Shown here one piece after another: positions 41,009-49,728 of a DNA stretch of 64,000 bases (its first letter is position 1; each line of letters starts with the position of its first letter). The notes beneath the pieces were generated by a model that did not search any database, was not told the origin of the DNA, and saw only the letters and a list, made by a program, of their open reading frames with translations. The position numbers were made by a program, and so were the translations under genes. This stretch comes from JACXVD01 sp020446665 (GTDB lineage: Bacteria; Pseudomonadota; Alphaproteobacteria; Sphingomonadales; Sphingomonadaceae), in contig JAWKXQ010000010.1 of the NCBI GenBank assembly GCA_041396905.1, forward strand, positions 1-64,000. Reading direction: 5' to 3'.

Positions 41009-41356
41009 ATGAGCGAGAGTATATTCGGCATTCACGGGGCAGCGCTGGAATTGCGCTCGCAGCGTATGGGGATGATTACCTCCAACATCGCCAATGCTGC
41101 CACGCCGGGATACAAGGCGAAGGATATCGACTTTGCCGCTGCGCTGGATGCACGGCTCAGCGGGGCGGATGCGGATCGCGCGATTGGCACTGCCACGCGC
41201 TACCGCGTGCCGGTGATGCCCAGCCTTGATGGCAATACGGTGGAACTGTCCACGGAACAGATCGCCTTCGCGGAAAACTCCGTCGCCTATTCCGCCACGC
41301 TGGAATTTGTACGCGGGCGGGTGGCAACCGTGACCCGCGCGCTGAAGGGCGAATGA
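41009..41356 (+). CDS. flgB: Flagellar basal-body rod protein FlgB
   Basis: A 115-residue proximal rod protein exported by the flagellar system. The N-terminal rod signature is LRSQRMGMITSNIANAATPG, and the C-terminal helix includes FVRGRVATVTRAL. Length is slightly short of the usual 130. ATG 41009 has AAAGG at better spacing than ATG 41003. First gene of the flgB-flgL operon; its stop overlaps flgC. Confidence 0.9.
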   Translation: MSESIFGIHGAALELRSQRMGMITSNIANAATPGYKAKDIDFAAALDARLSGADADRAIGTATRYRVPVMPSLDGNTVELSTEQIAFAENSVAYSATLEFVRGRVATVTRALKGE

Positions 41357-41763
41357 GCATGGGCGCGCCGATGACCCTGTTCGACCTCGCGCAGCGCGGC
41401 ATGTCTTCGCAGATGGTGCGGATGAATGCCGCGGCGTCCAATCTCGCCAATGCAGGCAGCGTCGCCGGATCGCAGGACAAGGCTTATCGCCCGCTGCGCC
41501 CGGTCTTCGCCGAGGAACTCGACACCGCCACCGGGCTCAGCTCGGTCCGGGTCGATGCCGTGCGCCGGTCTGATGCGGCCCCGGTCAAGCACTATGACCC
41601 CGACCACCCGCTTGCCGATGCCGAAGGCAATGTCTGGCTGAGCGCGGTCGATGAGAATGAAGAGATGGTCGAGATGCTGGAGGCCAGCCGCCAGTACCAG
41701 AACCTACTCGAAGCCCTGACCACTGCCAAGCAGCTAATGCTGGAAACGATGAGGATGAAATGA
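41353..41763 (+). CDS. flgC: Flagellar basal-body rod protein FlgC
   Basis: A 136-residue proximal rod protein. LFDLAQRGMSSQMVRMNAAA and SNLANAGSVAGS form the rod-family N-terminus, YRPLRPVFAE and VKHYDPDHPLADAEGNVWLS are FlgC-specific blocks, and EMLEASRQYQNLLEALTTAK is the C-terminal helix. The start overlaps flgB (ATGA) and the stop overlaps flgD (ATGA). Confidence 0.93.
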   Translation: MSMGAPMTLFDLAQRGMSSQMVRMNAAASNLANAGSVAGSQDKAYRPLRPVFAEELDTATGLSSVRVDAVRRSDAAPVKHYDPDHPLADAEGNVWLSAVDENEEMVEMLEASRQYQNLLEALTTAKQLMLETMRMK

Positions 41764-42071
41764 CCACGATCAACCTTGCCACGCTGACCAACAGCACCCC
41801 CAATAATGCGCAGGCCGGGCGCGGCTTTGGCGATCTGGGACAGGCCGATTTCTTCCGCCTGCTGACCACGCAGATCCAGCAACAGGACCCGTTCGAGCCG
41901 GTCGATAACAAGGAAATGCTGGCGCAGATGGCGCAGTTTACCAGCCTGTCCGGCATCAATTCGGTCAATGAGACGCTGCAAGTGATCGCGGGCAAGCTCG
42001 ATGCGCTGCTCGCCGCGCAGGAAACGGCTTCAACTACCTCCACCAACACTGACACCCAGCCACAGGAGTAA
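41760..42071 (+). CDS. flgD: Hook-cap assembly protein FlgD, short form
   Basis: A 103-residue protein with only the FlgD N-terminal region: LGQADFFRLLTTQIQQQDPF and EPVDNKEMLAQMAQFTSLSG match the conserved block. The usual C-terminal Tudor/fibronectin-like halves (about 110 residues) are missing; the end is a Thr/Ser-rich tail. The frame and flanking genes are intact, so this is a real short gene rather than a frameshift. It acts as scaffold for hook polymerisation; whether the short form suffices is unclear. Confidence 0.85.
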   Translation: MTTINLATLTNSTPNNAQAGRGFGDLGQADFFRLLTTQIQQQDPFEPVDNKEMLAQMAQFTSLSGINSVNETLQVIAGKLDALLAAQETASTTSTNTDTQPQE

Positions 42072-42076
42072 CCCCC

Positions 42077-42883
42077 ATGTCTTTCTACACCTCGCTCAAC
42101 GGGCTCAAGAATGCGCAGATCGACCTTGGCGTCATCTCGCATAATATCGCCAATGCCGAGACCACCGGCTTCAAGAAATTGCGCGCTGAATTCGCCGATA
42201 TCGTGGTCGGGGCCAGCTATACCAAGGATGCGCAGGGGATCGGTGCGACTGTGGAATCGGTCAGCCAGAATTTCTCGCTCGGCCCACTGGAACAGACCGG
42301 CAATGTGCTGGACCTCGCGATCAATGGCGAAGGCTTCTTCACCACCCGCGATGTGAAGACGGACCAGTTGCTGTTCACCCGCAATGGCGCGTTCCACACC
42401 GATGGGCAGGGTTTCATGACCGATGCTTCGGGCTATCGCCTGCAAGTGCTGGCGACTGCGGCTGACGGGACAGTGACAGGCACCACGCCGTTCGATGTGC
42501 AGGTTCCCTCGGTCGGCACCAGCGGGGCTGAATTCGCCTCTGTCGTGGTCAATCGCGAGGGCCAGGTCGTGGCGACCTTTGCCGATGGCAGCAATGAAAT
42601 CGTCGGCACGCTGGCGCTGGCCAATTTCGTCTCCACCGCCGGGCTGATCCAGGCGGGTTCTTCCAACTGGGAAGCCAGCGGCAATTCCGGCGCACCGCGC
42701 TATGGCGCGCCCGGCACCAGCACTTTTGGTGATATCATCTCCGGTGCGATTGAACGCTCCAATGTCGATATTGCCGAGGAACTGGTCGGGCTGATTACCG
42801 CGCAGCGCAATTTCCAGGCCAATGCCAAGGCGATCGATACAGCCAGCCAGATCAGCCAGACCATCATCAACCTGCGCACTTAA
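42077..42883 (+). CDS. flgE: Flagellar hook protein FlgE, compact
   Basis: A 268-residue hook/rod-family protein directly after flgD. SFYTSLNGLKNAQIDLGVIS, HNIANAETTGFKKLRAEFAD and GPLEQTGNVLDLAINGEGFF are typical. C-terminal AEELVGLITAQRNFQANAKA is the flagellar coiled-coil helix. Order flgD-flgE-flgF-flgG makes this the hook protein, though its length is near rod-protein size and much shorter than the usual 400 or so; the variable outer domains are small. Confidence 0.85.
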   Translation: MSFYTSLNGLKNAQIDLGVISHNIANAETTGFKKLRAEFADIVVGASYTKDAQGIGATVESVSQNFSLGPLEQTGNVLDLAINGEGFFTTRDVKTDQLLFTRNGAFHTDGQGFMTDASGYRLQVLATAADGTVTGTTPFDVQVPSVGTSGAEFASVVVNREGQVVATFADGSNEIVGTLALANFVSTAGLIQAGSSNWEASGNSGAPRYGAPGTSTFGDIISGAIERSNVDIAEELVGLITAQRNFQANAKAIDTASQISQTIINLRT

Positions 42884-42899
42884 GACAGGGTGCTGAGCG

Positions 42900-43640
42900 A
42901 TGGACCGGCTGATCTATACCGCCCTGTCGGGCATGCGTGCCTCGATGGACCAGCAGCGCGTATTGGCCAACAATATGGCCAATGCGCGCACGCCGGGCTT
43001 TCGCGAGGAACTGATGCAGCGCACGCCGATCACGCTGGAAAGCAACCAGCTGGAAGTGCGCGCACAGCAAAGCGCCATTGTCACCGGCGCGCGGATGGGT
43101 GCGGGCGAACTGGTCGAAACCGGCCAGATGCTCGACATTGCCGTGACCGGCGATGCGCTGATCGCGGTGCAGGCCCCCGATGGCAGCGAAGCCTATACAC
43201 GGCGCGGCGATCTGGCGGTCTTGCCCAGCGGTTTGCTGGTCAATGGCGCGGGCCATCCCGTGCTGGGGGCGAGCGGCCCGGTCAGTGTCCCGCTGACCGG
43301 AAAGCTCTCCATCGCAGAAGATGGCGCGGTGATGGTCAGCGATGCGGCGCAGCCCGATGCGCCGCCGCAGGAAGTCGCCCGGATCAAGCTCGCCGGATGG
43401 CAAGGCAGCCCGATTGCCAAGGGGCTGGACAATCTCTTTCGCGTCCAGGGTGGCGGAATCCTGCCAGTGGACGAGGCCGCTAGGGTAAATCCCGGATTCC
43501 TCGAACAATCCAATGTGAAATCCACCGCCGTACTGGTGGAAATGATCGAGGCCCAACGCCTCTTTGAAATGCGCACCAAGCTGCTCGGCACGGCCAAGGA
43601 ACTGGACGAGCAGGGCTCCAGCCTGATGCGCCTGACCTGA
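42900..43640 (+). CDS. flgF: Flagellar basal-body rod protein FlgF
   Basis: A 246-residue rod protein. RLIYTALSGMRASMDQQRVL and ANNMANARTPGFREELMQRT form the rod N-terminus, TGQMLDIAVTGDALIAVQA is the central block, and STAVLVEMIEAQRLFEMRTK is the C-terminal helix. FlgF and FlgG are best told apart by order: the first of two tandem rod genes here. Length is typical. Confidence 0.9.
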   Translation: MDRLIYTALSGMRASMDQQRVLANNMANARTPGFREELMQRTPITLESNQLEVRAQQSAIVTGARMGAGELVETGQMLDIAVTGDALIAVQAPDGSEAYTRRGDLAVLPSGLLVNGAGHPVLGASGPVSVPLTGKLSIAEDGAVMVSDAAQPDAPPQEVARIKLAGWQGSPIAKGLDNLFRVQGGGILPVDEAARVNPGFLEQSNVKSTAVLVEMIEAQRLFEMRTKLLGTAKELDEQGSSLMRLT

Positions 43641-43659
43641 CCATCAGGGAGACTGACCA

Positions 43660-44448
43660 ATGCCCACTTCCGCACTTCGGGTCGCCCGCACCGGGCTGGA
43701 GGCACAGGATACGCGCATGCGTGTCATTGCCAATAATCTCGCCAATGTCGGCACCACCGGCTTCAAGCGCGACCGCGCCAATTTCGCGACGCTCGCCTAT
43801 CAGGAAACGCGCGTGGCGGGCCAGCGATCGAGCGGGGAGACCGCCTATGCCACCGGGCTCAATCTGGGCACCGGGGTGCAGGTGCAATCGACCAGCCAGA
43901 TCATCTCGCAAGGGACGCTCAACACCACCTCCATGCCGCTCGATCTGGCGCTGGACGGGCAGGGCTATTTCCAAGTGGAGCTGCCCGGCGGCCAGCTGGG
44001 CTATACGCGGGCGGGCAATTTTACGCTGTCGGCAGAACGACAGGTGGTGACGCAGCAGGGCTATGCCGTGCAGCCGGCGATCACCATCCCGGAAAATGCC
44101 ACCTCCGTCACGGTTTCGCCTGACGGGATCGTCTCTGCACAAGTGGATGGCGAAGCGCAGGCGGTGGAGCTGGGCCAGATCCAGGTCGCCAGCTTTGCCA
44201 ATCCCGCGGGGTTGCAGGCGATTGGCGACAATTTCCTCGTCGAAACCGGTGCCAGCGGCGCCGCTCAGCTTGGCCCCGGTGGCGAGGCCGGGCGCGGCAA
44301 TGTGCGGCAAGGAATGCTGGAAGCCTCCAACGTCAATGTCGTCGAGGAACTGGTCGACATGATCGAGGCGCAGCGCGCCTATGAAATCAATTCCAAGATG
44401 GTCAGCGCAGTCGATGAAATGCTGCGCAACGCCAATCAGACATTGTGA
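43660..44448 (+). CDS. flgG: Flagellar distal rod protein FlgG
   Basis: A 262-residue distal rod protein, the standard FlgG length. SALRVARTGLEAQDTRMRVI and ANNLANVGTTGFKRDRANFA, GTLNTTSMPLDLALDGQGYF, and the C-terminal VVEELVDMIEAQRAYEINSK are diagnostic. A GGGAGACTG ribosome region precedes ATG 43660, 19 bases after flgF. It completes the rod before FlgE assembly. Confidence 0.94.
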   Translation: MPTSALRVARTGLEAQDTRMRVIANNLANVGTTGFKRDRANFATLAYQETRVAGQRSSGETAYATGLNLGTGVQVQSTSQIISQGTLNTTSMPLDLALDGQGYFQVELPGGQLGYTRAGNFTLSAERQVVTQQGYAVQPAITIPENATSVTVSPDGIVSAQVDGEAQAVELGQIQVASFANPAGLQAIGDNFLVETGASGAAQLGPGGEAGRGNVRQGMLEASNVNVVEELVDMIEAQRAYEINSKMVSAVDEMLRNANQTL

Positions 44449-44459
44449 GGATTTTGGCG

Positions 44460-45125
44460 ATGAAGGCCCTTCCCATGACATTCGCGCTTACCTGCGCGCT
44501 TTCGCTTTCTGCCTGCGGCGGCGCGCAACGACAGGCGGGCTTTGCCGCCACTTTGCCGCCTGCACCCGTGGCAGAAAGCGCACCGGCCGCTGCCAATGGC
44601 GCGATCTTTCAGGCCAGCACCGGCTATTCACCGCTCCATTATGGCGACCGTGCCCACCGCGTGGGCGATTTGCTGACCGTAGTGCTGGTCGAGCGTCTGT
44701 CGACGTCGAAATCGGCATCGTCGAAATCCAGTCGAAGCGGCAGCTTCGATATCACTCCGCCCAGTCTTGGCCCGTTCTCTTTCGATCCGGGCAACCTTAA
44801 TTCCGGCTCCTCCTCGTCGTTCAAAGGGCAGGGCGATGCGGCGCAGACCAGCTCGCTCAGTGGTGAGGTCTCCGTGACCATTGCCGAGGTCCGTCCCAAC
44901 GGGACAGCGTTGATACGCGGGGAAAAGCTGATGACTTTGAGCCAGGGCGAAGAATGGATCCAGCTCTCGGGCATCGTGCGCCTGGCCGATATCACGCCAG
45001 ATAACCGCATCGCCTCCACCCGCGTCGCCGACGCGCGCATTGCCTATGCCGGCAAGGGCGCTGTCCAGCGCGCCAGCCGCGAAGGCTGGCTGAGCAAATT
45101 CTTCAACATGGTGAGCCCGTTCTGA
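44460..45125 (+). CDS. flgH: Flagellar L-ring protein FlgH
   Basis: A 221-residue outer-membrane lipoprotein. The signal peptide ends at the lipobox LSAC. Typical blocks: YGDRAHRVGDLLTVVLVERL, SSFKGQGDAAQTSSLSGEVS, VTIAEVRPNGTALIRGEKLM and IQLSGIVRLADITPDNRIAS. ATG 44460 has GAGGA upstream; GTG 44445 would place five residues before the signal. Its stop overlaps flgI by TGATG. Confidence 0.94.
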   Translation: MKALPMTFALTCALSLSACGGAQRQAGFAATLPPAPVAESAPAAANGAIFQASTGYSPLHYGDRAHRVGDLLTVVLVERLSTSKSASSKSSRSGSFDITPPSLGPFSFDPGNLNSGSSSSFKGQGDAAQTSSLSGEVSVTIAEVRPNGTALIRGEKLMTLSQGEEWIQLSGIVRLADITPDNRIASTRVADARIAYAGKGAVQRASREGWLSKFFNMVSPF

Positions 45126-46240
45126 TGGCTCGCTATTACGCCTTTCTCGCTTTCGCGATTGTCTTTCTGTTGGCAGCTATCGCCATGCCGGTGGTCGCCC
45201 ATGCAGAGCGTGTGCGCGATCTTGGCAGCTTTCAGTCGGTGCGGAGCAACCAGCTGACCGGCTATGGCATCGTGGTCGGGCTGGATGGCTCGGGCGACGA
45301 TAATTTCGCTTATCTGACGCAGGCGATGAAGGGGGTTTCGGGCCGCTTCGGGTTGCAATTGCCGGCCGGGGTCAATCCTGCGCTCAAGAATGCAGCGGCA
45401 GTGGTGGTGACGGCCGATTTGCCTGCCTTTGCCAAGCCGGGGCAGCAGATCGACGTGACGATTTCCGCCATTGGCAAGGCCAAGAGCCTGCGTGGCGGGG
45501 CGCTGATCCTCACCCCGCTCTATGGTGCGGACGGGCAGATTTACGCGATGGCGCAGGGCAATCTTGCCGTCGGCGGGCTGGGTGTGTCGGGGCAGGATGG
45601 GTCCAAGCTGACCGTCAATGTCCCCACCGTCGGCCGTATCCCCAGCGGCGCGAGCGTGGAACGCGCAGTCGCGACCGGTTTCGAGACCGCGCCGGTGCTG
45701 CGCTGGAACCTCTCCCGCGCTGACTTTCTCACCGCTGCGCGCGTGCGCGATGCGATCAATGCCCGCTATCCCGGCATGGCCCGGGTGGAAGATGGCGTCA
45801 CGCTGGCGCTGATGTTGCCCGACGGGGCCGATCGCCGCGCCACGCTGATGGCGGAAATCGAGATGATGCAGGTCGATCCGGCCGAAGCAGCGGCCAAGGT
45901 GGTGGTCAATTCGCGCACCGGAACCGTCGTGATTTCCAGCGCGGTTCGGTTGAAGCCCGCCGCGATCAGCCATGGCAGCCTGATGGTGCGGATCGACGAG
46001 AACCCCACCGTGGTCCAGCCCGCGCCTTTCAGCCAGGGCGAAACCGCGCTGGAGCCAGATAGCACGATTGCTATCGATGCGTCGGAAGGCCAGCGCGTGA
46101 CTCTGTTCGAACCCGGCGCTTCGCTCGCTGAAGTGGTCGATGCGCTCAATTTGCTGGGCGCCAGCCCGGCTGACCTTGTCGCGATCCTCGAAGCCTTGAA
46201 ACAGGCCGGGTCGCTGCAGGCAGAAATGCAGGTGATCTGA
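45125..46240 (+). CDS. flgI: Flagellar P-ring protein FlgI
   Basis: A 371-residue periplasmic ring protein. It begins with a signal peptide ending near AHA, then RVRDLGSFQSVRSNQLTGYG and IVVGLDGSGDD, the FlgI signature. DVTISAIGKAKSLRGGALIL and NSRTGTVVISSAVRLKPAAI are conserved. Length is standard. It overlaps flgH by one base and is adjacent to flgJ, which starts at its last base. FlgA (39560) is its chaperone. Confidence 0.95.
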   Translation: MARYYAFLAFAIVFLLAAIAMPVVAHAERVRDLGSFQSVRSNQLTGYGIVVGLDGSGDDNFAYLTQAMKGVSGRFGLQLPAGVNPALKNAAAVVVTADLPAFAKPGQQIDVTISAIGKAKSLRGGALILTPLYGADGQIYAMAQGNLAVGGLGVSGQDGSKLTVNVPTVGRIPSGASVERAVATGFETAPVLRWNLSRADFLTAARVRDAINARYPGMARVEDGVTLALMLPDGADRRATLMAEIEMMQVDPAEAAAKVVVNSRTGTVVISSAVRLKPAAISHGSLMVRIDENPTVVQPAPFSQGETALEPDSTIAIDASEGQRVTLFEPGASLAEVVDALNLLGASPADLVAILEALKQAGSLQAEMQVI

Positions 46241-46563
46241 TGTTCGGGATTGTCTCCGCCCCAATGGGACTGTCCCGGCAGTCCCCCGGTGCTGCCCCGG
46301 CACCGGGGGATGATCGCGCGCGTCTGACGGCGGCGGCGAAACAGTTCGAAGCGATCTTCCTGCGCCAGCTGCTCGCCAGTGCCCGCGCCACCAATTTCGG
46401 CGGTGATGAGCTTTTTGGCGGGCAGGGCATGGAGACCTTTACGGAAATGCGCGACGCGCGCTTTGCGGAGATTGCCGCGGGCACCGGCGCGCTGGGCCTT
46501 GCCAGCATGATCGAAATGCAGCTGGCGCGGCATATGGACAGAACTGCGGACGGGGGCGCTTAA
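46240..46563 (+). CDS. flgJ: Rod assembly protein FlgJ, N-terminal domain only
   Basis: A 107-residue protein with just the rod-binding FlgJ domain: LTAAAKQFEAIFLRQLLASA then a GDELFGGQGMETFTEM-like stretch, and a C-terminal MIEMQLARHMDRT. The muramidase half of gammaproteobacterial FlgJ is absent, as common in alphaproteobacteria. A separate transglycosylase at 37395-38273 probably cuts the wall. The start overlaps the flgI stop; flgK starts four bases after its end. Confidence 0.9.
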   Translation: MFGIVSAPMGLSRQSPGAAPAPGDDRARLTAAAKQFEAIFLRQLLASARATNFGGDELFGGQGMETFTEMRDARFAEIAAGTGALGLASMIEMQLARHMDRTADGGA

Positions 46564-46566
46564 GCC

Positions 46567-47916
46567 ATGGCGTCTGATCTCCTTTCCATCGGTGCCAGCG
46601 GCGCGCGGGCGGCGCGCTCTGCATTGGATGTGGCGGCGCATAATATCGCCAATGCCGCGACAGGGGGTTATGTCCGCCGGGGTATCCGGCTGGAGGAAGT
46701 CTCTGCCGGAGGTGGCGCTGGCCGGGTTGGCGACATTTCTCTCGCCGGGGTGCGCGCCACCGGAATCACCCGCAGTGTCGATGCATTTCGCGCTGCTGAA
46801 GCGCGCCGGACCAGCAGCGATTCCGCACGCGCTCAGGCGGAAGTCGATGGTTTGCGCAATGTCGAAAGCGCGCTGGAACAATCGGGCATGTTCGATGCCG
46901 TGGTTGAATTCGAAGCGAGCCTGCAGCGGCTGGAAAGCGATCCGGTCGATCCCAGCCTGCGCGCGGCGGCTCTGGCCGGGGCCGAGCGGCTCGCGGGTAC
47001 ATTCAACATTGCCGCAGGCAGCCTGCAGGCGGCCAGCGACAATCTGCGTTTCGAAGCGCAAGGCGGCGTGGCAGAGGTCAATCTCTTTGCCAGCGAACTG
47101 GCGCGGATCAATGTCCGGCTCACGCGTGTTGGCCCGGATACGAGCGAGCAGGCCAGCCTGTTCGATCAGCGTGACCGGCTGCTGGGCGAATTGGCCGAGC
47201 GCGCCGACATCACCGCGCAGATCGACCCGCTTGGCCTTGCCACAGTGCGGATTGGCGGGGCTGGCGGCGATGTGCTGGTGGCCAATGACGTGGCCAGCGC
47301 GGTCGCCATGAACACCGCCGGTGATGGCACGATTTCCTTCACGCTGGGCGGCTCTGCGCTGGCGCTCAATGGTGGCAGCCTGGCGGGCAAGGCGCTGGCC
47401 TTGCAAGAGGCCGCCAATGCCTCGACCCGGCTCGACGCGCTGGCCGACGATATCGCTTCTGCGGTCAATGCGGTGCAGGCTGGCGGGGTGGCGCTGGACG
47501 GATCGCCGGGCCAGCCGCTGTTTGCGGGCAGCGGGGCGGCGGGCATTTCCGTGGCTCTGCTGTCAGGCGATGAACTGGCGACCGCGCCCGGCGGTGCCGT
47601 GGCGGGCAGCCGCGACGGATCGAACCTTGCCGTGATGCGCGCTGCACTGGCCAATGGCGTATCTGGCGGCGGCGCTGCGAGCCGCGCCAACAGCCTGATC
47701 TTCGATATTTCCGCGACTGTTTCCGCCCGTGAAATTACAGCCGAGGCGCTGGAGACAATTGCCGATTCCGCCCATCTCGCGCTGGTCGAATTCACCGGTG
47801 TCGATCTGGAGGAAGAGGCGGCGGCGCTGGTGCGTTACCAGCAGGCATTCCAGGCCTCGGGCCGGGTGATGCAGGTCGCTTCCGAAATCTTTGACACGAT
47901 AATCGGGATCGGGTGA
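46567..47916 (+). CDS. flgK: Flagellar hook-associated protein 1 FlgK
   Basis: A 449-residue hook-filament junction protein. DLLSIGASGARAARSALDVA and HNIANAATGGYVRRGIRLEE form the conserved N-terminus; LFDQRDRLLGELAERADITA is typical FlgK; the C-terminal FTGVDLEEEAAALVRYQQAF with QASGRVMQVASEIFD is the helical end. It is exported with FlgN help. A short variable middle accounts for the length being under the 550 of E. coli. Confidence 0.94.
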   Translation: MASDLLSIGASGARAARSALDVAAHNIANAATGGYVRRGIRLEEVSAGGGAGRVGDISLAGVRATGITRSVDAFRAAEARRTSSDSARAQAEVDGLRNVESALEQSGMFDAVVEFEASLQRLESDPVDPSLRAAALAGAERLAGTFNIAAGSLQAASDNLRFEAQGGVAEVNLFASELARINVRLTRVGPDTSEQASLFDQRDRLLGELAERADITAQIDPLGLATVRIGGAGGDVLVANDVASAVAMNTAGDGTISFTLGGSALALNGGSLAGKALALQEAANASTRLDALADDIASAVNAVQAGGVALDGSPGQPLFAGSGAAGISVALLSGDELATAPGGAVAGSRDGSNLAVMRAALANGVSGGGAASRANSLIFDISATVSAREITAEALETIADSAHLALVEFTGVDLEEEAAALVRYQQAFQASGRVMQVASEIFDTIIGIG

Positions 47917-47921
47917 GCGCC

Positions 47922-48836
47922 ATGACGACACTTCCCACCAGCGCCTTTTACGAACGGGCCAGCAACCAGATCAGCAGCCTGCGCGCGCGGGCTGAGGGCT
48001 ACCAGACGCAGATTGCGACTGGCGAAAGGCTGGAGCGGTCTTCGCAAGACCCGGTCGCAGCGGCGCGGCTGCGCTTGCTCGGGCGGCGCGAACGGCTGGA
48101 TGAAGTGACGCGGCACAATTCGGATCGTGCCAGCAGCGAACTGGCTTTTGCCGATAATGCTCTGTCGAGCACGGCCAATGTGCTTGCCCGGGTGCGCGAA
48201 TTGGCGACGCAGGCGGCCAATGCCACATTGTCAGACACAGACCGCGCCGCGATTGGCGAAGAAGTGGCGCAATTGCAGGAAAATCTGCTCAGTATTGCCA
48301 ATGGTCGCAATGGCGCAGGCCATGCGCTGTTTGGCGGTGAAGCACCGGGCCTTGCCTATGAACGGCAGGCGGATGGTTCGATTGTCTATATCGGCACCGC
48401 CGCTGCGCCGCTGGTCGATCTGGGCGATGAACAGAATGTGCCGCAGGGCCTGACCGGGCCAGAGGTATTTGCTTTCGACCATCAGGGCAATCCGACCGAT
48501 CTGTTCGCCATGCTCGGCACGCTGGCCGATGCGCTGAAAGGCACAGGCGGCGATCCCGTTGCGGCCAGCCGCGATGCGCTGACCGCGCTGGATAGCGGGC
48601 TGGACCGGGTCACCACTGCGCAGACCGTAATCGGTGCGCGGATGAACTGGGTCGATCAGCTGAGCGAGAGACGCGCTGCGGCCGGCCAACTGGTCGATGC
48701 CGAACAGGCCGATCTGGGCGGTGCGGATATCGCTGAAACCATCACCAAATTGCAGCACGCCATGACCGTGCTGGAGGCCAGCCAGGCCAGCTTTGTCCGC
48801 CTGTCTGGCCTGACTCTGTTCGACATGCTGCGCTGA
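47922..48836 (+). CDS. flgL: Flagellar hook-associated protein 3 FlgL
   Basis: A 304-residue junction protein related to flagellin. TLPTSAFYERASNQISSLRA then TGERLERSSQDPVAAARLRL begin the D0/D1 coil; ATQAANATLSDTDRAAIGEE follows. The C-terminal QASFVRLSGLTLFDMLR mirrors the start helix. ATG 47922 is chosen (GGGTGAG upstream) over GTG 47913, which overlaps the flgK stop. It ends the flgB-flgL chain; motA follows 27 bases later. Confidence 0.93.
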   Translation: MTTLPTSAFYERASNQISSLRARAEGYQTQIATGERLERSSQDPVAAARLRLLGRRERLDEVTRHNSDRASSELAFADNALSSTANVLARVRELATQAANATLSDTDRAAIGEEVAQLQENLLSIANGRNGAGHALFGGEAPGLAYERQADGSIVYIGTAAAPLVDLGDEQNVPQGLTGPEVFAFDHQGNPTDLFAMLGTLADALKGTGGDPVAASRDALTALDSGLDRVTTAQTVIGARMNWVDQLSERRAAAGQLVDAEQADLGGADIAETITKLQHAMTVLEASQASFVRLSGLTLFDMLR

Positions 48837-48863
48837 GCCGAGAAACCGGAAGGAATTTGCCCC

Positions 48864-49727
48864 ATGTATGCTGCCATTGGCATTGTTGTTTTGCTGCTCA
48901 TGGTGTTTGGCGGTTTCGCCCTGACCGGCGGTGCGCTGGGTCCGGTGATGCACGCCATCCCGCATGAAATGCTGATCATCGGCGGGGCCGCAGTGGGCGC
49001 GCTGATTACCGGCAATTCGATGCATGAACTGAAAGCGATTGGCGGCAGTTTCGGGAAGATCTTCAAAGGGCCGAAACACTCAAAGCAGGATCATATTGAT
49101 GCCATTGCCCTGACCAGCAAGTTGATGAAAATGCTCAAGTCCGAAGGGCCGGTGGCGCTGGAATCCCATGTGCAGGAACCACAGAATTCAGCGATCTTTG
49201 CAGAATATCCGTCGATCCTGGCCAATAAGCCGCTGACCGCGCTGATCTGTGACACGCTGACGCTGATCGTCGTCTCTTCCGGCACGCTGGAAGTTCATGC
49301 GGTGGAAGAAGTGATGGACAATGCGATGAAGACGCATTTCCACGAAGAATATGAACCACAACACGCCTTGCAAGGGCTGGCCGATGCGCTGCCGGCGCTG
49401 GGCATTGTCGCCGCCGTGCTGGGCGTGGTGAAGACCATGGGTTCGATCAATGAACCGCCCGAAGTGCTGGGCGGGATGATCGGTTCGGCGCTGGTCGGCA
49501 CCTTCATGGGCGTGTTGCTCGCCTATGGTATCGTTGCCCCGCTGGCTGGCCGCCTGAAACAGGTGCTGGATGCGGATGAGCAGATATTCCATGCAGTAAA
49601 GCAGGTGATTATCGCCAGTCTGCACGGCTATCCGCAGCCCTTGGTGGTGGAAAGCGCGCGGTCTGGCCTTGGCCATGCCTTCCGCCCCGGCCTGTCCGAA
49701 TTGCTCGACGCGCTGAGGGGCCGCTGA
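48864..49727 (+). CDS. motA: Flagellar motor stator protein MotA
   Basis: A 287-residue inner-membrane stator protein. Two helices at the N-terminus (IVVLLLMVFGGFALTGG, then HEMLIIGGAAVGALITGNS), a cytoplasmic loop with charged residues (AVEEVMDNAMKTHFHEEYEP), and two C-terminal helices (ADALPALGIVAAVLGVVKTM with GGMIGSALVGTFMGVLLAYG). It forms a proton channel with MotB. The gene pair is directly after flgL. Confidence 0.95.
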   Translation: MYAAIGIVVLLLMVFGGFALTGGALGPVMHAIPHEMLIIGGAAVGALITGNSMHELKAIGGSFGKIFKGPKHSKQDHIDAIALTSKLMKMLKSEGPVALESHVQEPQNSAIFAEYPSILANKPLTALICDTLTLIVVSSGTLEVHAVEEVMDNAMKTHFHEEYEPQHALQGLADALPALGIVAAVLGVVKTMGSINEPPEVLGGMIGSALVGTFMGVLLAYGIVAPLAGRLKQVLDADEQIFHAVKQVIIASLHGYPQPLVVESARSGLGHAFRPGLSELLDALRGR

Positions 49728-49728
49728 G

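Noticed and set aside
45766..47406. 546-codon minus-strand frame
   Set aside because: Antisense to flgI, flgJ and flgK; composition is shadow-like.
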